Part shown: in pieces, positions 1-7,352 of the stretch
Position numbering within the stretch: the first letter of the stretch is position 1
How the letters are laid out: each line of letters opens with the position of its first letter
Source of the DNA: Bacteroides sp.
GTDB lineage: Bacteria; Bacteroidota; Bacteroidia; Bacteroidales; Bacteroidaceae
Length of the DNA: 9,766 bases
Direction: 5' to 3'
Assembly: GCA_021204375.1 (NCBI GenBank)
Contig: JAJPZL010000432.1
Location: forward strand, 1-9,766
The notes under the pieces: generated by a model
Told to the model about the DNA's origin: nothing
Database searches by the model: none
The model's input: only the letters and a program-made list of their open reading frames with translations
Translations under genes and position numbers: made by a program

Positions 1-720
1 ATTTAATAAAGGAATCAGGAAAGTTGTAGTTAGATTCTTTATCATATTCATACTTGGCTTCTTTGAAAAAGTATTTGAATCGTTGCACGTACTTAAGTAC
101 CTGATTGTGTGCTAATAGATCTTTCCCTTCTTCATCCTTTAGGTTTCTAAGGTAATTATCAAAACCGATCACAAAATCGGGAGTAAGCATTCTAATGGGA
201 ATATCATACTCTTTCCCTTCTATTTTCGTCTCTTCATCTTTTTTCTTTGTAATCACCCAGATATAATCTTCTAATAGATTTACGGTTCTCACATACCGGG
301 AGTGGGTTATATATCCTCTTTCTATATCGATTCTTTTCTCCATCTCTTGTAAAAGCTTTTTGGAGTATTTAATTAGGGTTATCTCCTTCATACCATTTCC
401 AAAATAAGCATTTATTACTCTCTCAGAGCTGAGAGGAATACGTCTTAAAAGAAATTCATTATAATGATCTTTGAGAAGGTATTCAATATCTTCTAATTTT
501 TCATTAATTACTTTAGAGGTAGTTCTGGTTCCTTTATCAAAGCCTATCACTCTGCCCATTTTATTATCCCATTGTTCGAGTAATACATCATAAGGGGTAG
601 TGAATGATTTTTCTACTCCATCAATAGTAACTCTGGCTATAATGGCCTTTTTACCATTTTTTTAGTTACACTCTTACGAACATAAAAGGATACCTTAAAA
701 GTACTGTTTTTGGTCTGCAT
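1..720 (-). pseudogene. Tyrosine recombinase/integrase, N-terminal part, frameshifted and cut by the window edge
   Basis: ATG at 718-720 opens MQTKNSTFKVSFYVRKSV and then hits a stop after about 27 codons. Adding one A to the seven-A run (plus-strand T7, 657-663) gives a continuous frame to position 1, about 240 codons. The repaired product begins with an arm-type DNA-binding domain (KNGKKAIIARVTIDG, then TTPYDVLLEQWDNKMGRV, roughly residues 1-90). It continues into a helical SAM-like core-binding region ending near HNQVLKYVQRFKYFFKEA. This order is that of Bacteroidetes phage/transposon integrases. The catalytic domain (R-H-R-Y) would lie left of the window, so activity cannot be judged. No start codon follows the shift until an internal ATG in WDNKMGR, so re-initiation would lose most of the arm domain. 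The gene is AT-rich compared with the genes to its right, which suggests a mobile element. Family assignment is firm. Whether the shift is real is open. Confidence 0.8.
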
Positions 721-814
721 AAATTCCGTTTTTTAGTGTTACAAAATTGTTAATAATAGTTGGAAACTAAGCGGATAAATCAATGTCAATATTCAGGCTT
801 TCAGCGACTTATTA

Positions 815-890
815 AAGCCATTCCTGACAATTTATGTCTTTGAATTTTCTGTCAGGAATCTGTTCGAGAAGTTTGTCTGTTAATGGCTTT
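815..890. repeat. Interleaved inverted repeats, possible integrase-binding sites
   Basis: ATTCCTGACA (820-829) is perfectly inverted as TGTCAGGAAT (850-859) across a 20-nt spacer. AAAGCCATT (815-823) overlaps the first arm and is inverted as AATGGCTTT (882-890). The 9-mer TCAGGAATC at 852-860 also occurs on the minus strand at 993-1001, which is the 3' end of the tRNA. Repeats shared between the integrase flank and the tRNA end fit integrase recognition sites. That role is inference; a folded RNA or regulator site is also possible. Confidence 0.45.
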
Positions 891-913
891 TTTGGGGTAT
901 TTGTGGCAATTTC

Positions 914-957
914 CAAAAAGAAGAAAGGCTCTCTAATTCAGTGATTAAAGAGCCTTT
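914..957 (-). terminator. Intrinsic terminator downstream of tRNA-Arg
   Basis: On the minus strand AAAGGCTCT (949-957) pairs with AGAGCCTTT (924-932) around a 16-nt loop. It is followed by a pyrimidine tract CTTCTTTTT. It lies 35 nt past the tRNA 3' end and would end the tRNA transcript. The 9-bp perfect stem is clear; the T-tract is slightly interrupted. Confidence 0.6.
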
Positions 958-991
958 AACTTATATTTCAGTAGGTTTTCCTACCTTTCTG

Positions 992-1065
<74 letters not shown>

Positions 1066-1081
1066 ATCCTTATTTGCGGTT

Positions 1082-1112
1082 GCAAAGGTAATTTATTTTG
1101 TATAATCTCAAA
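1082..1112 (-). promoter_or_regulatory. Bacteroidetes-type promoter for tRNA-Arg
   Basis: The minus strand reads TTTG (1109-1112), 18 nt, then TACCTTTGC (1082-1090), matching the primary sigma-factor consensus TTTG-N19-21-TAnnTTTG with one nucleotide less spacing. The -7 box ends 16 nt before the tRNA 5' end. Confidence 0.7.
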
Positions 1113-1158
1113 AGAAAAGAGCCGATTTTTTGCTAAAAAGCAGTGTACTTTTTTATAA

Positions 1159-1428
1159 TTACCTTTTGCACATGGATTTATAATCGCAATAGCCGCAGCG
1201 GGGTAAATGGTCGGTCTGGGTAAAGCTTATTCCCGGATCGAATATCTCTTCCAGCAGAGCAGTAAGGCGCTGTTGGAACTCTTCTTCGTAAAAAGAGAAG
1301 TTGTTGACAGGTACCTTGGGTTGCCGGGGTTCGCCCATCTCAATAATGGGGGTATAGGCTTCGGATGCGGCTTTGTGTATATAAAGGAGGGAGGGAGCTA
1401 CTTTGAGGTTTTGCTGCTTAGACATCAT
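1159..1428 (-). CDS. AddB fragment 5: C-terminal Fe-S cysteine tail
   Basis: The open stretch after the TAG at 1447-1449 is in the same frame as the preceding fragment. It begins at ATG-ATG, but in the intact gene these are internal methionines. It carries the terminal C-x2-C-x5-C (CGYCDYKSMC) that completes the nuclease Fe-S cluster, and ends at a TAA. It is unlikely to be a separate gene. Confidence 0.6.
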   Translation of the reverse strand: MMSKQQNLKVAPSLLYIHKAASEAYTPIIEMGEPRQPKVPVNNFSFYEEEFQQRLTALLEEIFDPGISFTQTDHLPRCGYCDYKSMCKR

Positions 1429-1446
1429 ATAGGCATAGAGGAAGGT

Positions 1447-2052
1447 CTAGAAGATGTATCCGGGACGTTCTTCGTGCGGGGTAAAGAGTTGCTCTACATT
1501 GACGGGGGATTTGGGGGTACCTCCGGTCTTGTAATCGACAATGCGGAGGGTATCTTCTTTGCGGTCGATACGGTCGATGGTTCCGCCGATATGGATCCGT
1601 ACATTTCCCCGGGGAGTACGGATCTCGAGGGAGTCTTTGACTACATGCTCCATGGCTACCATTTCAAAGGGGGCATACTGGAGGTCAATACGCAATAGTT
1701 GTTTGATATATAGGGTGATCACGGCTGAATTGATCAGCTGGGTACCGTTGTATTCGGGTTTTTCGTCCGGGTTGACCTGGAAAAAGAGTTCTTTAAAGGC
1801 TTTGTCGACATAGTTTTCAAGGGCTATATCGTTCCTTAGGAGTTTTTCGATATCTTCCCGGCGGATCAGGGTACCACCGGCAGTAAGGTCCTGGTAAATA
1901 AGCTCGGCAGTACGGTGAAAGATGCTTCCGAAGGTGGCGGAGTCGATATCGGCGGAGAGGTCTGCGGGAGGGGTGATACCGGCTATATAGCGGAAGTAAA
2001 ATTTCATTTTACAATCCATATACATATTGAGGGCGGAGGGGGAGAGGCGCAC
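1447..2052 (-). CDS. AddB fragment 4: nuclease core
   Basis: Holds the nuclease proper: first cluster cysteine (YMDC, residue 14 of this fragment), G42-x3-H46 (FGSIFH), GGTIDRID (156-163) and the catalytic VDYK (172-175). It stops at TAG just after RPGYIF. The next residues are TFLY, so the TAG occupies the Gln of the family's Q-x3-Y motif. The frame continues upstream of the apparent start into ILERLYTLYNNR once the T7 insertion is removed. Confidence 0.6.
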   Translation of the reverse strand: MRLSPSALNMYMDCKMKFYFRYIAGITPPADLSADIDSATFGSIFHRTAELIYQDLTAGGTLIRREDIEKLLRNDIALENYVDKAFKELFFQVNPDEKPEYNGTQLINSAVITLYIKQLLRIDLQYAPFEMVAMEHVVKDSLEIRTPRGNVRIHIGGTIDRIDRKEDTLRIVDYKTGGTPKSPVNVEQLFTPHEERPGYIF

Positions 2053-2755
2053 CCGGTTGTTGTAAAGCGTGTAGAGACGCTCGAGGATAACAGGTGTTTT
2101 TTTGTATCTCGATCTTTTCGCTGGTTTGCAGGGTCTGCGTGGCTTCGAGGTACTTTTTCTGGATGTTGTGGGGCCACTCTACCAGGAATTGTAGCATAAA
2201 GCGGGACCATTCTCCGCGGTTGAGACCATCGGAAGAGGTATTGTGCATCAGCGTGATGTGTTCGGCGCATTGCAGCAGCCGGTAAAAGTAGTAGGCATGG
2301 AGGGAGTTTTTATAGTCGATGGTGGTCATACCGAAAGCCCGGCGCAGGGTATAGGGAATAAAGGAGGAGTCGTTGCGGGTATCGGGTAGTTTTCCTTCGT
2401 TAACCGAGAGCATAATGACGTTCTTAAAATCGAGGTTACGGGTTTCCAGCAGTCCCATAATCTGTAGTCCCATGACGGGTTCGCCGTTGAAGGGGATGGA
2501 GATACCGGAGAGTAAACGGTTCAGGAGCCGTTTAAAGGTAAGGGGTTGCAGGGTGAGTTCGCCGCTCTGGAGCAGGGTGTGGAAACGGTTCAGGATGGTA
2601 TAGGCTTTGAACAGTGGCTCCCGGTAGAGGTGGACAAAGGCTTCCTGGGTTTCTTCTTCGCCCCGGTAGAGGAGAGCTATGTTTTGTATAATTTCATTCA
2701 GGCAGGTGCAGAGCTCCCCGACGGAAGTACGTGGGGTAAAAATATGGTCGAGCAA
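2009..2755 (-). CDS. AddB fragment 3: middle helicase-like region
   Basis: Contains FKNVIMLSVNEGKLPD and FIPYTLRRAFGM, typical of the C-terminal part of the inactive AddB helicase domain. The true frame extends from ELKKERLLDHIF across the T8 run at 2762-2769. The last ~35 residues after EIQKN are out of frame because of the T7 insertion at 2097-2103; corrected they read KTPVILERLYTLYN. Confidence 0.6.
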   Translation of the reverse strand: MLDHIFTPRTSVGELCTCLNEIIQNIALLYRGEEETQEAFVHLYREPLFKAYTILNRFHTLLQSGELTLQPLTFKRLLNRLLSGISIPFNGEPVMGLQIMGLLETRNLDFKNVIMLSVNEGKLPDTRNDSSFIPYTLRRAFGMTTIDYKNSLHAYYFYRLLQCAEHITLMHNTSSDGLNRGEWSRFMLQFLVEWPHNIQKKYLEATQTLQTSEKIEIQKNTCYPRASLHALQQPGAPLPLRPQYVYGL

Positions 2756-3785
2756 CCGCTCTTTTTTTTAATTCCGAAGGGAGGGGATAGAAGCGGTTCT
2801 TTTCGGTAAGGTAGCGTAAAAGCTGGGGTGCTTCGCTGCAAAGTTGTTGGGTATAGGGGTGGTTGAGTACGTTTTTTACCTGTTTGTAGTAATAACGGCC
2901 TGTATTGGGATTGTATCCGGTGATATGAAGATCGGTCAGGGCATTAATAAAGCTGTAGACGGGGGTCTGGTTAAGGGGATAGCCCATGGTGATATTGATA
3001 TTCTCTACGCTTTCGGGGATGGAGTGTAGGACAGGGCTTAGCAGGGCTTCGTTACAGAGTACTACTACATTCTCTTTTTCTTTGCCGTCCATGTGGTTGG
3101 TAATCCACTGGTTGAGGTAGCGGGCCTGTGCATTTTCGGTGGGAGCTGCTATATAGAACATCTCTTTGGGCCGGTGGAGTACATTGAAGTGCTCTTCGCT
3201 GAGTTCGGAGGGGAAATTTGTAAGGTTCTGACGAAGGAAGTGCCCGGCTTCGTGGTGGAGGGAGTCGGTGTAAAATTTGTCGTAATCCCAGTAAAAGATG
3301 GCCCGGCTGTTCTCCTGTAACCAGGTAAAGAGTTTGGATTCTACCTTGTTCAGTACGTTGAAACCGACAAAAACATAGGTGTCGTATTCCAGGTCTTCTA
3401 CCCGCAGGTTTTTGACCACCTCCCGGTAGAGCATTCCTTCGTAGGCGATACCCTGCTGGCGGAGGGTACTACGGTAAGTGTGGTAGATGGTGCCTAATTT
3501 GTCCCACAAAGAGAGGAACTTTTCTTTAACGGCAGTACGGTTCTCAACGGAGAAATTCTGGAAGAACTTTTGCGGGGCATCTTCCTGAACGGAGGTGAGG
3601 TAGTCATTCTCTTCCAGGATCTGTTTAAGCTCGTTCAGGTTGGCAAAGAGCTGTGAGGCGTCTACGAGGTTTTTATCGATGTCGTCAAAGTCGTGGATCA
3701 GTAGTTCGCCCCAGAAGTAGAAATCGTCCAGAGTCTCTTCGCTTCCGGTCTCCCGACAGAATATCTGGTGCAGGTCGCACACCAA
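2694..3785 (-). CDS. AddB fragment 2: N-terminal/middle helicase-like region
   Basis: Longest AddB piece. It starts in the conserved LVCDLHQIFC segment and includes TYVFVGFNVLNKVE and IFYWDYDKFY. The frame is genuine to about SELKK, after which the A8 run shifts it and the final ~24 residues are spurious. Internal starts here are artefacts of the upstream deletion. Confidence 0.6.
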   Translation of the reverse strand: MVCDLHQIFCRETGSEETLDDFYFWGELLIHDFDDIDKNLVDASQLFANLNELKQILEENDYLTSVQEDAPQKFFQNFSVENRTAVKEKFLSLWDKLGTIYHTYRSTLRQQGIAYEGMLYREVVKNLRVEDLEYDTYVFVGFNVLNKVESKLFTWLQENSRAIFYWDYDKFYTDSLHHEAGHFLRQNLTNFPSELSEEHFNVLHRPKEMFYIAAPTENAQARYLNQWITNHMDGKEKENVVVLCNEALLSPVLHSIPESVENINITMGYPLNQTPVYSFINALTDLHITGYNPNTGRYYYKQVKNVLNHPYTQQLCSEAPQLLRYLTEKNRFYPLPSELKKRAVARPYFYPTYFRRGALHLPE

Positions 3786-4003
3786 TTTGATGGTATCGCC
3801 TGTTTAAGGGGGAGAAAGCTCTTGAAGAGCTTATCGATGGTCATATAGGTGGGTGCCCATACGGATTCGTTAAAGTATGCGGCCAGGTATTCGTTAAAAA
3901 AGAGTCCGGCCCGGCGGTTGGGGAAAATAACGGCAATGCGTGACATATCGGCCCCTGTTTTCCGGGCAAGGTCTTTGGCTACTATATTGAGAAATGGTTC
4001 CAT
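3698..4003 (-). CDS. AddB fragment 1: true N-terminus
   Basis: The ATG at 4001-4003 begins MEPFLNIVAKDLARKTG, followed by the FPNRRAG segment (27-33), where AddB lacks the ATP-binding loop of AddA. It is authentic to about FLPLK, then shifts out of frame. One added base near 3799-3806 restores GDTIKLVCDLHQ. Confidence 0.65.
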   Translation of the reverse strand: MEPFLNIVAKDLARKTGADMSRIAVIFPNRRAGLFFNEYLAAYFNESVWAPTYMTIDKLFKSFLPLKQAIPSNWCATCTRYSVGRPEAKRLWTISTSGANY

Positions 4004-4023
4004 TGGTTTTGGGTTGGGTTGGT

Positions 4024-5292
4024 TCAGGAGATCTTAATAAGTTCATTGGTGTATACGTACCAGAGGTATCCGGAGATATTTTTATAACCCATGACAGCGA
4101 GCAGGCCCATATACTCTTTGAGTTTCTGGTCATAGCTTTCGTCGGCTTTACCGAATTTATAGTCTACCACGATCACTTCGTCGCCGTTGATCATTACCCG
4201 GTCGGGACGGCGTACCCGGTGGTTCTCTGCCGATGGGTAAAGGATGGAGCATTCGTTGTATATTTTATACGTACCACTGTACCATTCCTGCACCTGGTGG
4301 TGGCGGAAGGCATTTTCTGCTACCCGCTTCAATTCGTGGAAGGTATCTAAGGAGTCGATAACACCCTCGAAAAGGAGTTTACTGATGGCTGAATCGAGAT
4401 CGTCGGTACGGCGGATGTGTGAAAAGAGGGTGTGGAGCAGCTTTCCCTTCTGGATAAAGTCTGCCGTGGGATCTTCCTCTTCTCCCCGGATAAATTCGGC
4501 AGAGCGGTTGGTCTGTCTGAAACCGGCCGGCAGGGTGCAGGAGACCATCCGGATGATCCGTTTCTCCGGTTTTGTGGTAAGGCGGTTGGTGGGACTGTCT
4601 GTTCCTTCCGGGTCGGAGGGGAGCAGGTGGCCGAATTCAAACAGGGATTCGCCGTCCCAGCCAGCGGGAATTTGCCCGGCTACGCTATTCAGGGTATTAA
4701 GGAGCAGGGTGGAGACTGTGTTCTTCTGTCCTTTCCGGCTCCATAGGATCAGGTTCTTTTCGGCCCGGGTAAAGGCTACATAGAGCAGATTGAGGTTATC
4801 TACCCAGAGTTGCAACCGCTCTTTTTTATAATATTCGTGGTAGAAGGATTGTGCCATCAGGGAGGAGTAGTTGACCGGGACCAGGCTGAGCTCGTTAAAG
4901 GGTGCTTCGGTGAGGGTACACCACACAAGCTGGTTGTAGGTTTTGTTCTCTAATTTCCAGTCGCAGAAAGGGAGGAGTACGGTATGGAATTCGAGTCCTT
5001 TGGATTTATGGATAGAGAGGATGCGGATGCCTTCGATGTCGCCCCCGGGAATAGTGGTGCGGCGGAGCTTCTCCTCCCAGTGTACCAGGAAGTTATCCCT
5101 GTCGGGAGGATTGTTTTGCAGATATTCGGTTACAGCATCCATAAAGGCGAGCATATAGGCGTCCTGTCCTTCGACCCGGCTGAGATGGAACAGGCGGTAT
5201 ATCTCTTCGACGAGCTCTTGCAGGGGAAGTAGCTGTAACTCCCGGAAGCGGGTGGTAAAGTCAGAGGGCAGGAAGTTATTCTCTTCATCCAA
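4024..5292 (-). CDS. AddA fragment 3: helicase motifs V-VI and nuclease domain
   Basis: Opens after the TAG at 5353-5355 in the same frame, so the TTG apparent start at 5290-5292 is probably internal. It carries motif V (IHKSKGLEF, ~94-102), motif VI (LLYVAFTRAEK, 169-179) and the nuclease residues H287, D364, D377 and K379. It ends with a TGA. Without fragment 1 it has no ATP-binding site. Confidence 0.6.
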   Translation of the reverse strand: MDEENNFLPSDFTTRFRELQLLPLQELVEEIYRLFHLSRVEGQDAYMLAFMDAVTEYLQNNPPDRDNFLVHWEEKLRRTTIPGGDIEGIRILSIHKSKGLEFHTVLLPFCDWKLENKTYNQLVWCTLTEAPFNELSLVPVNYSSLMAQSFYHEYYKKERLQLWVDNLNLLYVAFTRAEKNLILWSRKGQKNTVSTLLLNTLNSVAGQIPAGWDGESLFEFGHLLPSDPEGTDSPTNRLTTKPEKRIIRMVSCTLPAGFRQTNRSAEFIRGEEEDPTADFIQKGKLLHTLFSHIRRTDDLDSAISKLLFEGVIDSLDTFHELKRVAENAFRHHQVQEWYSGTYKIYNECSILYPSAENHRVRRPDRVMINGDEVIVVDYKFGKADESYDQKLKEYMGLLAVMGYKNISGYLWYVYTNELIKIS

Positions 5293-5352
5293 CAGTAGTT
5301 CGGTCAGGGAGATCTGTTGTTTCAGGACCTCTTTCTGGTAGGTGGTTTTAAG

Positions 5353-5766
5353 CTAGGAACGGATGATCTGGTTCTCAGGGTCGGAGAGGTAGTGGAGTAC
5401 ATCTACCAGGATTGATACGGCTACGGAGGCATCCAGCCGGAAGGCTTCGTCGGATACAATGTGGTAAGGGGTGTACTTGTCGAAATATTCTGCAATGGGG
5501 GGGGGAATATTCCGGTTTTTACGGACCAGGATGGTAATATCCCGGAGTTGTACTCCCTGACGAATGAGATGTTCTACCTCTCCGACCAGGGCCCGCAGGG
5601 TTACTTCCATATAATCTTCTTCTTCCGTAGGGGCCAGGAAGGTTATTTTTACATAGCCTGCATTGTGATTGATACGGCTCTCCTGGCATACATCTGCATA
5701 GGCATTTTTAAGTTCGGTGCAATTGGTACCCAACTCCTGCAGGTGGATGTCATTGAGGAAGTTCAC
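5353..5766 (-). CDS. AddA fragment 2: linker of the helicase 2A region
   Basis: A 137-codon open stretch from a GTG (5764-5766) to TAG. It contains TLRALVGEVEHLIRQGVQLRDITILVRKNRN and RLDASVAVSILVDVLHYL, which match the segment after motif IV in AddA/UvrD proteins. The GTG is the Val of the repaired FTWAVNFLN, so it is not a natural start. Confidence 0.6.
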   Translation of the reverse strand: MNFLNDIHLQELGTNCTELKNAYADVCQESRINHNAGYVKITFLAPTEEEDYMEVTLRALVGEVEHLIRQGVQLRDITILVRKNRNIPPPIAEYFDKYTPYHIVSDEAFRLDASVAVSILVDVLHYLSDPENQIIRS

Positions 5767-7211
5767 TGCCCAGGTAAAAAGTAGTTATTGAACTCGATGA
5801 TATTTTTCTGGCTGCGGAAATTCTTTTTCAGGTTGCGGGTTTCGATAGGGAAGGCCTCTATCCGTTCTTTCAGGCCGGAGAGGATGTTCCAGTCTCCGTT
5901 CCGCCAGCGGTAGATCGATTGTTTGACGTCTCCCACGATCAGGCTGTCTTCTCCTTGTGCCAGTCCCTCCAGCAACAGAAGTTTAAAGTTGCCCCATTGC
6001 ATGCGGCTGGTGTCCTGGAATTCGTCGATCATTACGTTGCGGATGGTGGCACCGATCTTTTCAAAGACAAAGGAGGTGTCTCCCTCTTTGACTAAGCTGT
6101 GAAGCAGGTTGGTGGTATCGGAGAGGAGGAAACGGTTATTCTCTTTATTGAGTATACGTACCTCTTCGTCGATATTTGCCAATAGCTGTAATTCGTTGAG
6201 GTGGTTCAGGGAGAGTTTGCAGGTGTTGGCGACGCGGCTGTTCTTCCGCCGGAATTTCTCGGCTTCGGTGAGCAGCATCATCAGGTTGGAGGAGGCCAGG
6301 TCTACGATTTCGGTGAACCGGGATGAACTTTTCGCAGCCCAGTTCTTTGGATCGGACAGGTACTTCTCTACGGTTACGTTCCGGATGTCATCTTTGAGAT
6401 TTCCCTCCCGTAGTTTATTGAAGTAGCTGCATATTCCGTTCTTTCCCTGTATGAGCTCTTCGGGCTCCAGCCCGTTCTCTTCGAGTACTCCTTCAAACTG
6501 TTCGTGGAAGCCTTTCATCTGTTCCAGGGCTTCGGTTTGTAATTCTTTAATGATGATGCGGTAACGGGGAATGAAGTGGGGATCTTTCAGGTTTTCCCGG
6601 AGTTCTTCTCCTTTTTCCAGGTAGCCCTCATCAAAGATGTTTCGGGCAAAGTTTTTAATGGAGTGGAATACATTCCACCGTTTATCTTCGGCGATCCGTT
6701 CCCGGATGTAGTCGAGCAGCCAGTACATTATAGGGGAGGTACGTTCCAGCTTTTCGATCATGGAGTCGACTGCATGGCTCAGTACTTCGGCATTGTTGAG
6801 TTCAATATTGAGGTTGGGAGCCAGGTCTAATTCGCGGGCCAGGTTCCGCATAACGGTCTGGAAGAAGGAGTCAATAGTCTCTATACGGAAACGGCTGTAA
6901 TCGTGGATCATCTGCCTGAGGGCTTTACCTGCCATCTCCCGGATATAGCCGGGGTCTTTGCCGGTTTCCTGAATAAGTTTATTGAGGTAAGATACCGACT
7001 GAGCATCTCCTTTCCATATACCGTAAAGTTGTCCTAAGATGTGTTCTTTCATCTCGGCGGTAGCTTTGTTGGTAAAGGTAACAGCCAGTACGGATTGATA
7101 GGCTTTGGGATTTTCTATCAATAACTTCATATATTCAACGGCCAGGGTAAAGGTTTTACCTGAACCTGCTGATGCTTTGTATACTAATAACCTGGGTGAA
7201 GTAGATGTCAT
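5763..7211 (-). CDS. AddA fragment 1: ATPase half of the helicase
   Basis: 482 readable codons from the true ATG, holding motifs I to IV. Only the last four residues (LPGQ) are out of frame. If the shift is real, this truncated protein would bind ATP but lack motifs V-VI needed for unwinding. Confidence 0.65.
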   Translation of the reverse strand: MTSTSPRLLVYKASAGSGKTFTLAVEYMKLLIENPKAYQSVLAVTFTNKATAEMKEHILGQLYGIWKGDAQSVSYLNKLIQETGKDPGYIREMAGKALRQMIHDYSRFRIETIDSFFQTVMRNLARELDLAPNLNIELNNAEVLSHAVDSMIEKLERTSPIMYWLLDYIRERIAEDKRWNVFHSIKNFARNIFDEGYLEKGEELRENLKDPHFIPRYRIIIKELQTEALEQMKGFHEQFEGVLEENGLEPEELIQGKNGICSYFNKLREGNLKDDIRNVTVEKYLSDPKNWAAKSSSRFTEIVDLASSNLMMLLTEAEKFRRKNSRVANTCKLSLNHLNELQLLANIDEEVRILNKENNRFLLSDTTNLLHSLVKEGDTSFVFEKIGATIRNVMIDEFQDTSRMQWGNFKLLLLEGLAQGEDSLIVGDVKQSIYRWRNGDWNILSGLKERIEAFPIETRNLKKNFRSQKNIIEFNNYFLPGQ

Positions 7212-7232
7212 GGTGAATCCGAATTACGGGAT

Positions 7233-7241
7233 GCAAAGTAA
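7233..7241 (-). promoter_or_regulatory. Candidate -7 box for the addAB unit
   Basis: The minus strand reads TTACTTTGC, one mismatch from TAnnTTTGC, 21 nt before the addA ATG. No good TTTG is seen at the -33 position, so this is a weak assignment resting mainly on its position. Confidence 0.4.
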
Positions 7242-7290
7242 ATACATTTATCGGATTTAGAAGAATGCGGGAAAGACTTTAACTATGTAC

Positions 7291-7315
7291 AAAAAAAAGA
7301 GTCACGCCTGACTCC
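7291..7315 (-). terminator. Strong intrinsic terminator
   Basis: On the minus strand GAGTCA (7309-7314) pairs perfectly with TGACTC (7299-7304) around GGCG, then an uninterrupted run of eight Ts (7291-7298). It ends the predicted small RNA and would also block read-through from prs into addA. Confidence 0.85.
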
Positions 7316-7352
7316 AACCTTTGTTAACCTTAAATCTAATACTATGAAAAAC
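7291..7352 (-). ncRNA. Predicted small RNA of about 60 nt between prs and addA
   Basis: A promoter at 7358-7389 and a terminator at 7291-7314 face the same way on the minus strand with no gene between them. Initiation about 7 nt past the -7 box would give an RNA of roughly 60 nt ending in a GAGTCA-GGCG-TGACTC hairpin and eight Us. The body contains TTTCATAGTATTAGATTTAA and GGTTAACAAAGG. From memory, and unchecked, a closely similar block with varying terminator stems recurs in Bacteroides genomes. Function is unknown. It may act as a free small RNA or just a short abortive transcription unit insulating addA from prs. Confidence 0.55.

Larger units (their letters stand above)
721..991. other. 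Non-coding junction between integrase and tRNA-Arg
   Basis: No credible reading frame is present. The stretch is AT-rich and unusually full of inverted repeats for its length: two interleaved pairs at 815-890, a terminator-like stem at 924-957 and a small GTAGG/CCTAC hairpin at 971-984. Its position between an integrase start and a tRNA 3' end is where an element's attachment arm and integrase promoter would be expected. I found no clear Bacteroidetes promoter for the integrase. Confidence 0.5.
1159..4003 (-). pseudogene. addB: AddB-like PD-(D/E)XK nuclease subunit, interrupted in four places
   Basis: Partner of the AddA helicase in a RecBCD-like complex that unwinds and resects double-strand DNA ends. 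The frame is broken by a one-base deletion near 3799-3806, one-base insertions at T8 (2762-2769) and T7 (2097-2103), and an in-frame TAG at 1447-1449. Undoing these gives exactly 948 codons, stop included, a usual size for Bacteroidales AddB. The repaired order is an N-terminal helicase-like domain without a Walker A lysine (IAVIFPNRRAGLFFNEYLA), a middle region with VNEGKLPD, then a C-terminal RecB-type nuclease (FGSIFH, GGTIDRID, VDYKTGG). The nuclease is framed by one Cys (ALNMYMDC) and three more (CGYCDYKSMC), as in Fe-S-cluster AddB nucleases. ATG at 4001-4003 lies 20 nt after the addA stop, so the two are co-transcribed. Clean reading between lesions suggests they are very recent or sequencing errors. 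Confidence 0.85.
4024..7211 (-). pseudogene. addA: AddA-like UvrD-family helicase/exonuclease, interrupted by one frameshift and one TAG
   Basis: Superfamily 1 ATP-dependent helicase with a C-terminal nuclease, the motor subunit of AddAB double-strand break resection. The frame breaks at an A5 run on the plus strand (5776-5780; one more base restores NYFFTWAVNFLN) and at an in-frame TAG (5353-5355, between IIRS and LKTTYQKE). Repaired, it is 1062 residues, normal for Bacteroidales. Visible in order are Walker A ASAGSGKT (13-20), FTNKATAEM (46-54), DEFQDT (396-401), GDVKQSIYRWR (427-437) and NFRSQKN (464-470). After the lesions come ILSIHKSKGLEF, NLLYVAFTRAEK and a nuclease with KGKLLHTLF, RRPDRV, VVDYKFGK and Q-x4-Y. 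All catalytic residues expected in the readable parts are present. ATG at 7209-7211 follows a Bacteroidetes -7 box, and addB follows 20 nt after the stop. As written, neither the helicase nor the nuclease would be made whole. Confidence 0.87.

Noticed and set aside
1207..1698. 163-codon plus-strand open frame
   Set aside because: It is antisense to the AddB nuclease, whose reading has family motifs. The plus-strand protein shows none and arises from codon bias on the opposite strand.
1159..4003. Five separate small genes instead of one addB
   Set aside because: The pieces abut or overlap at homopolymers, carry consecutive parts of one protein, and lack individual promoters.
4244..4783. 179-codon plus-strand open frame
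   Set aside because: It lies opposite the AddA motif VI and nuclease region, is rich in Arg and Ser, and has no recognisable domain or promoter.
5763..5780. Programmed ribosomal frameshifting to fuse AddA fragments
   Set aside because: A run of five As/Ts is a poor slippery site, no downstream pseudoknot is evident, and other genes here show shifts in both directions.
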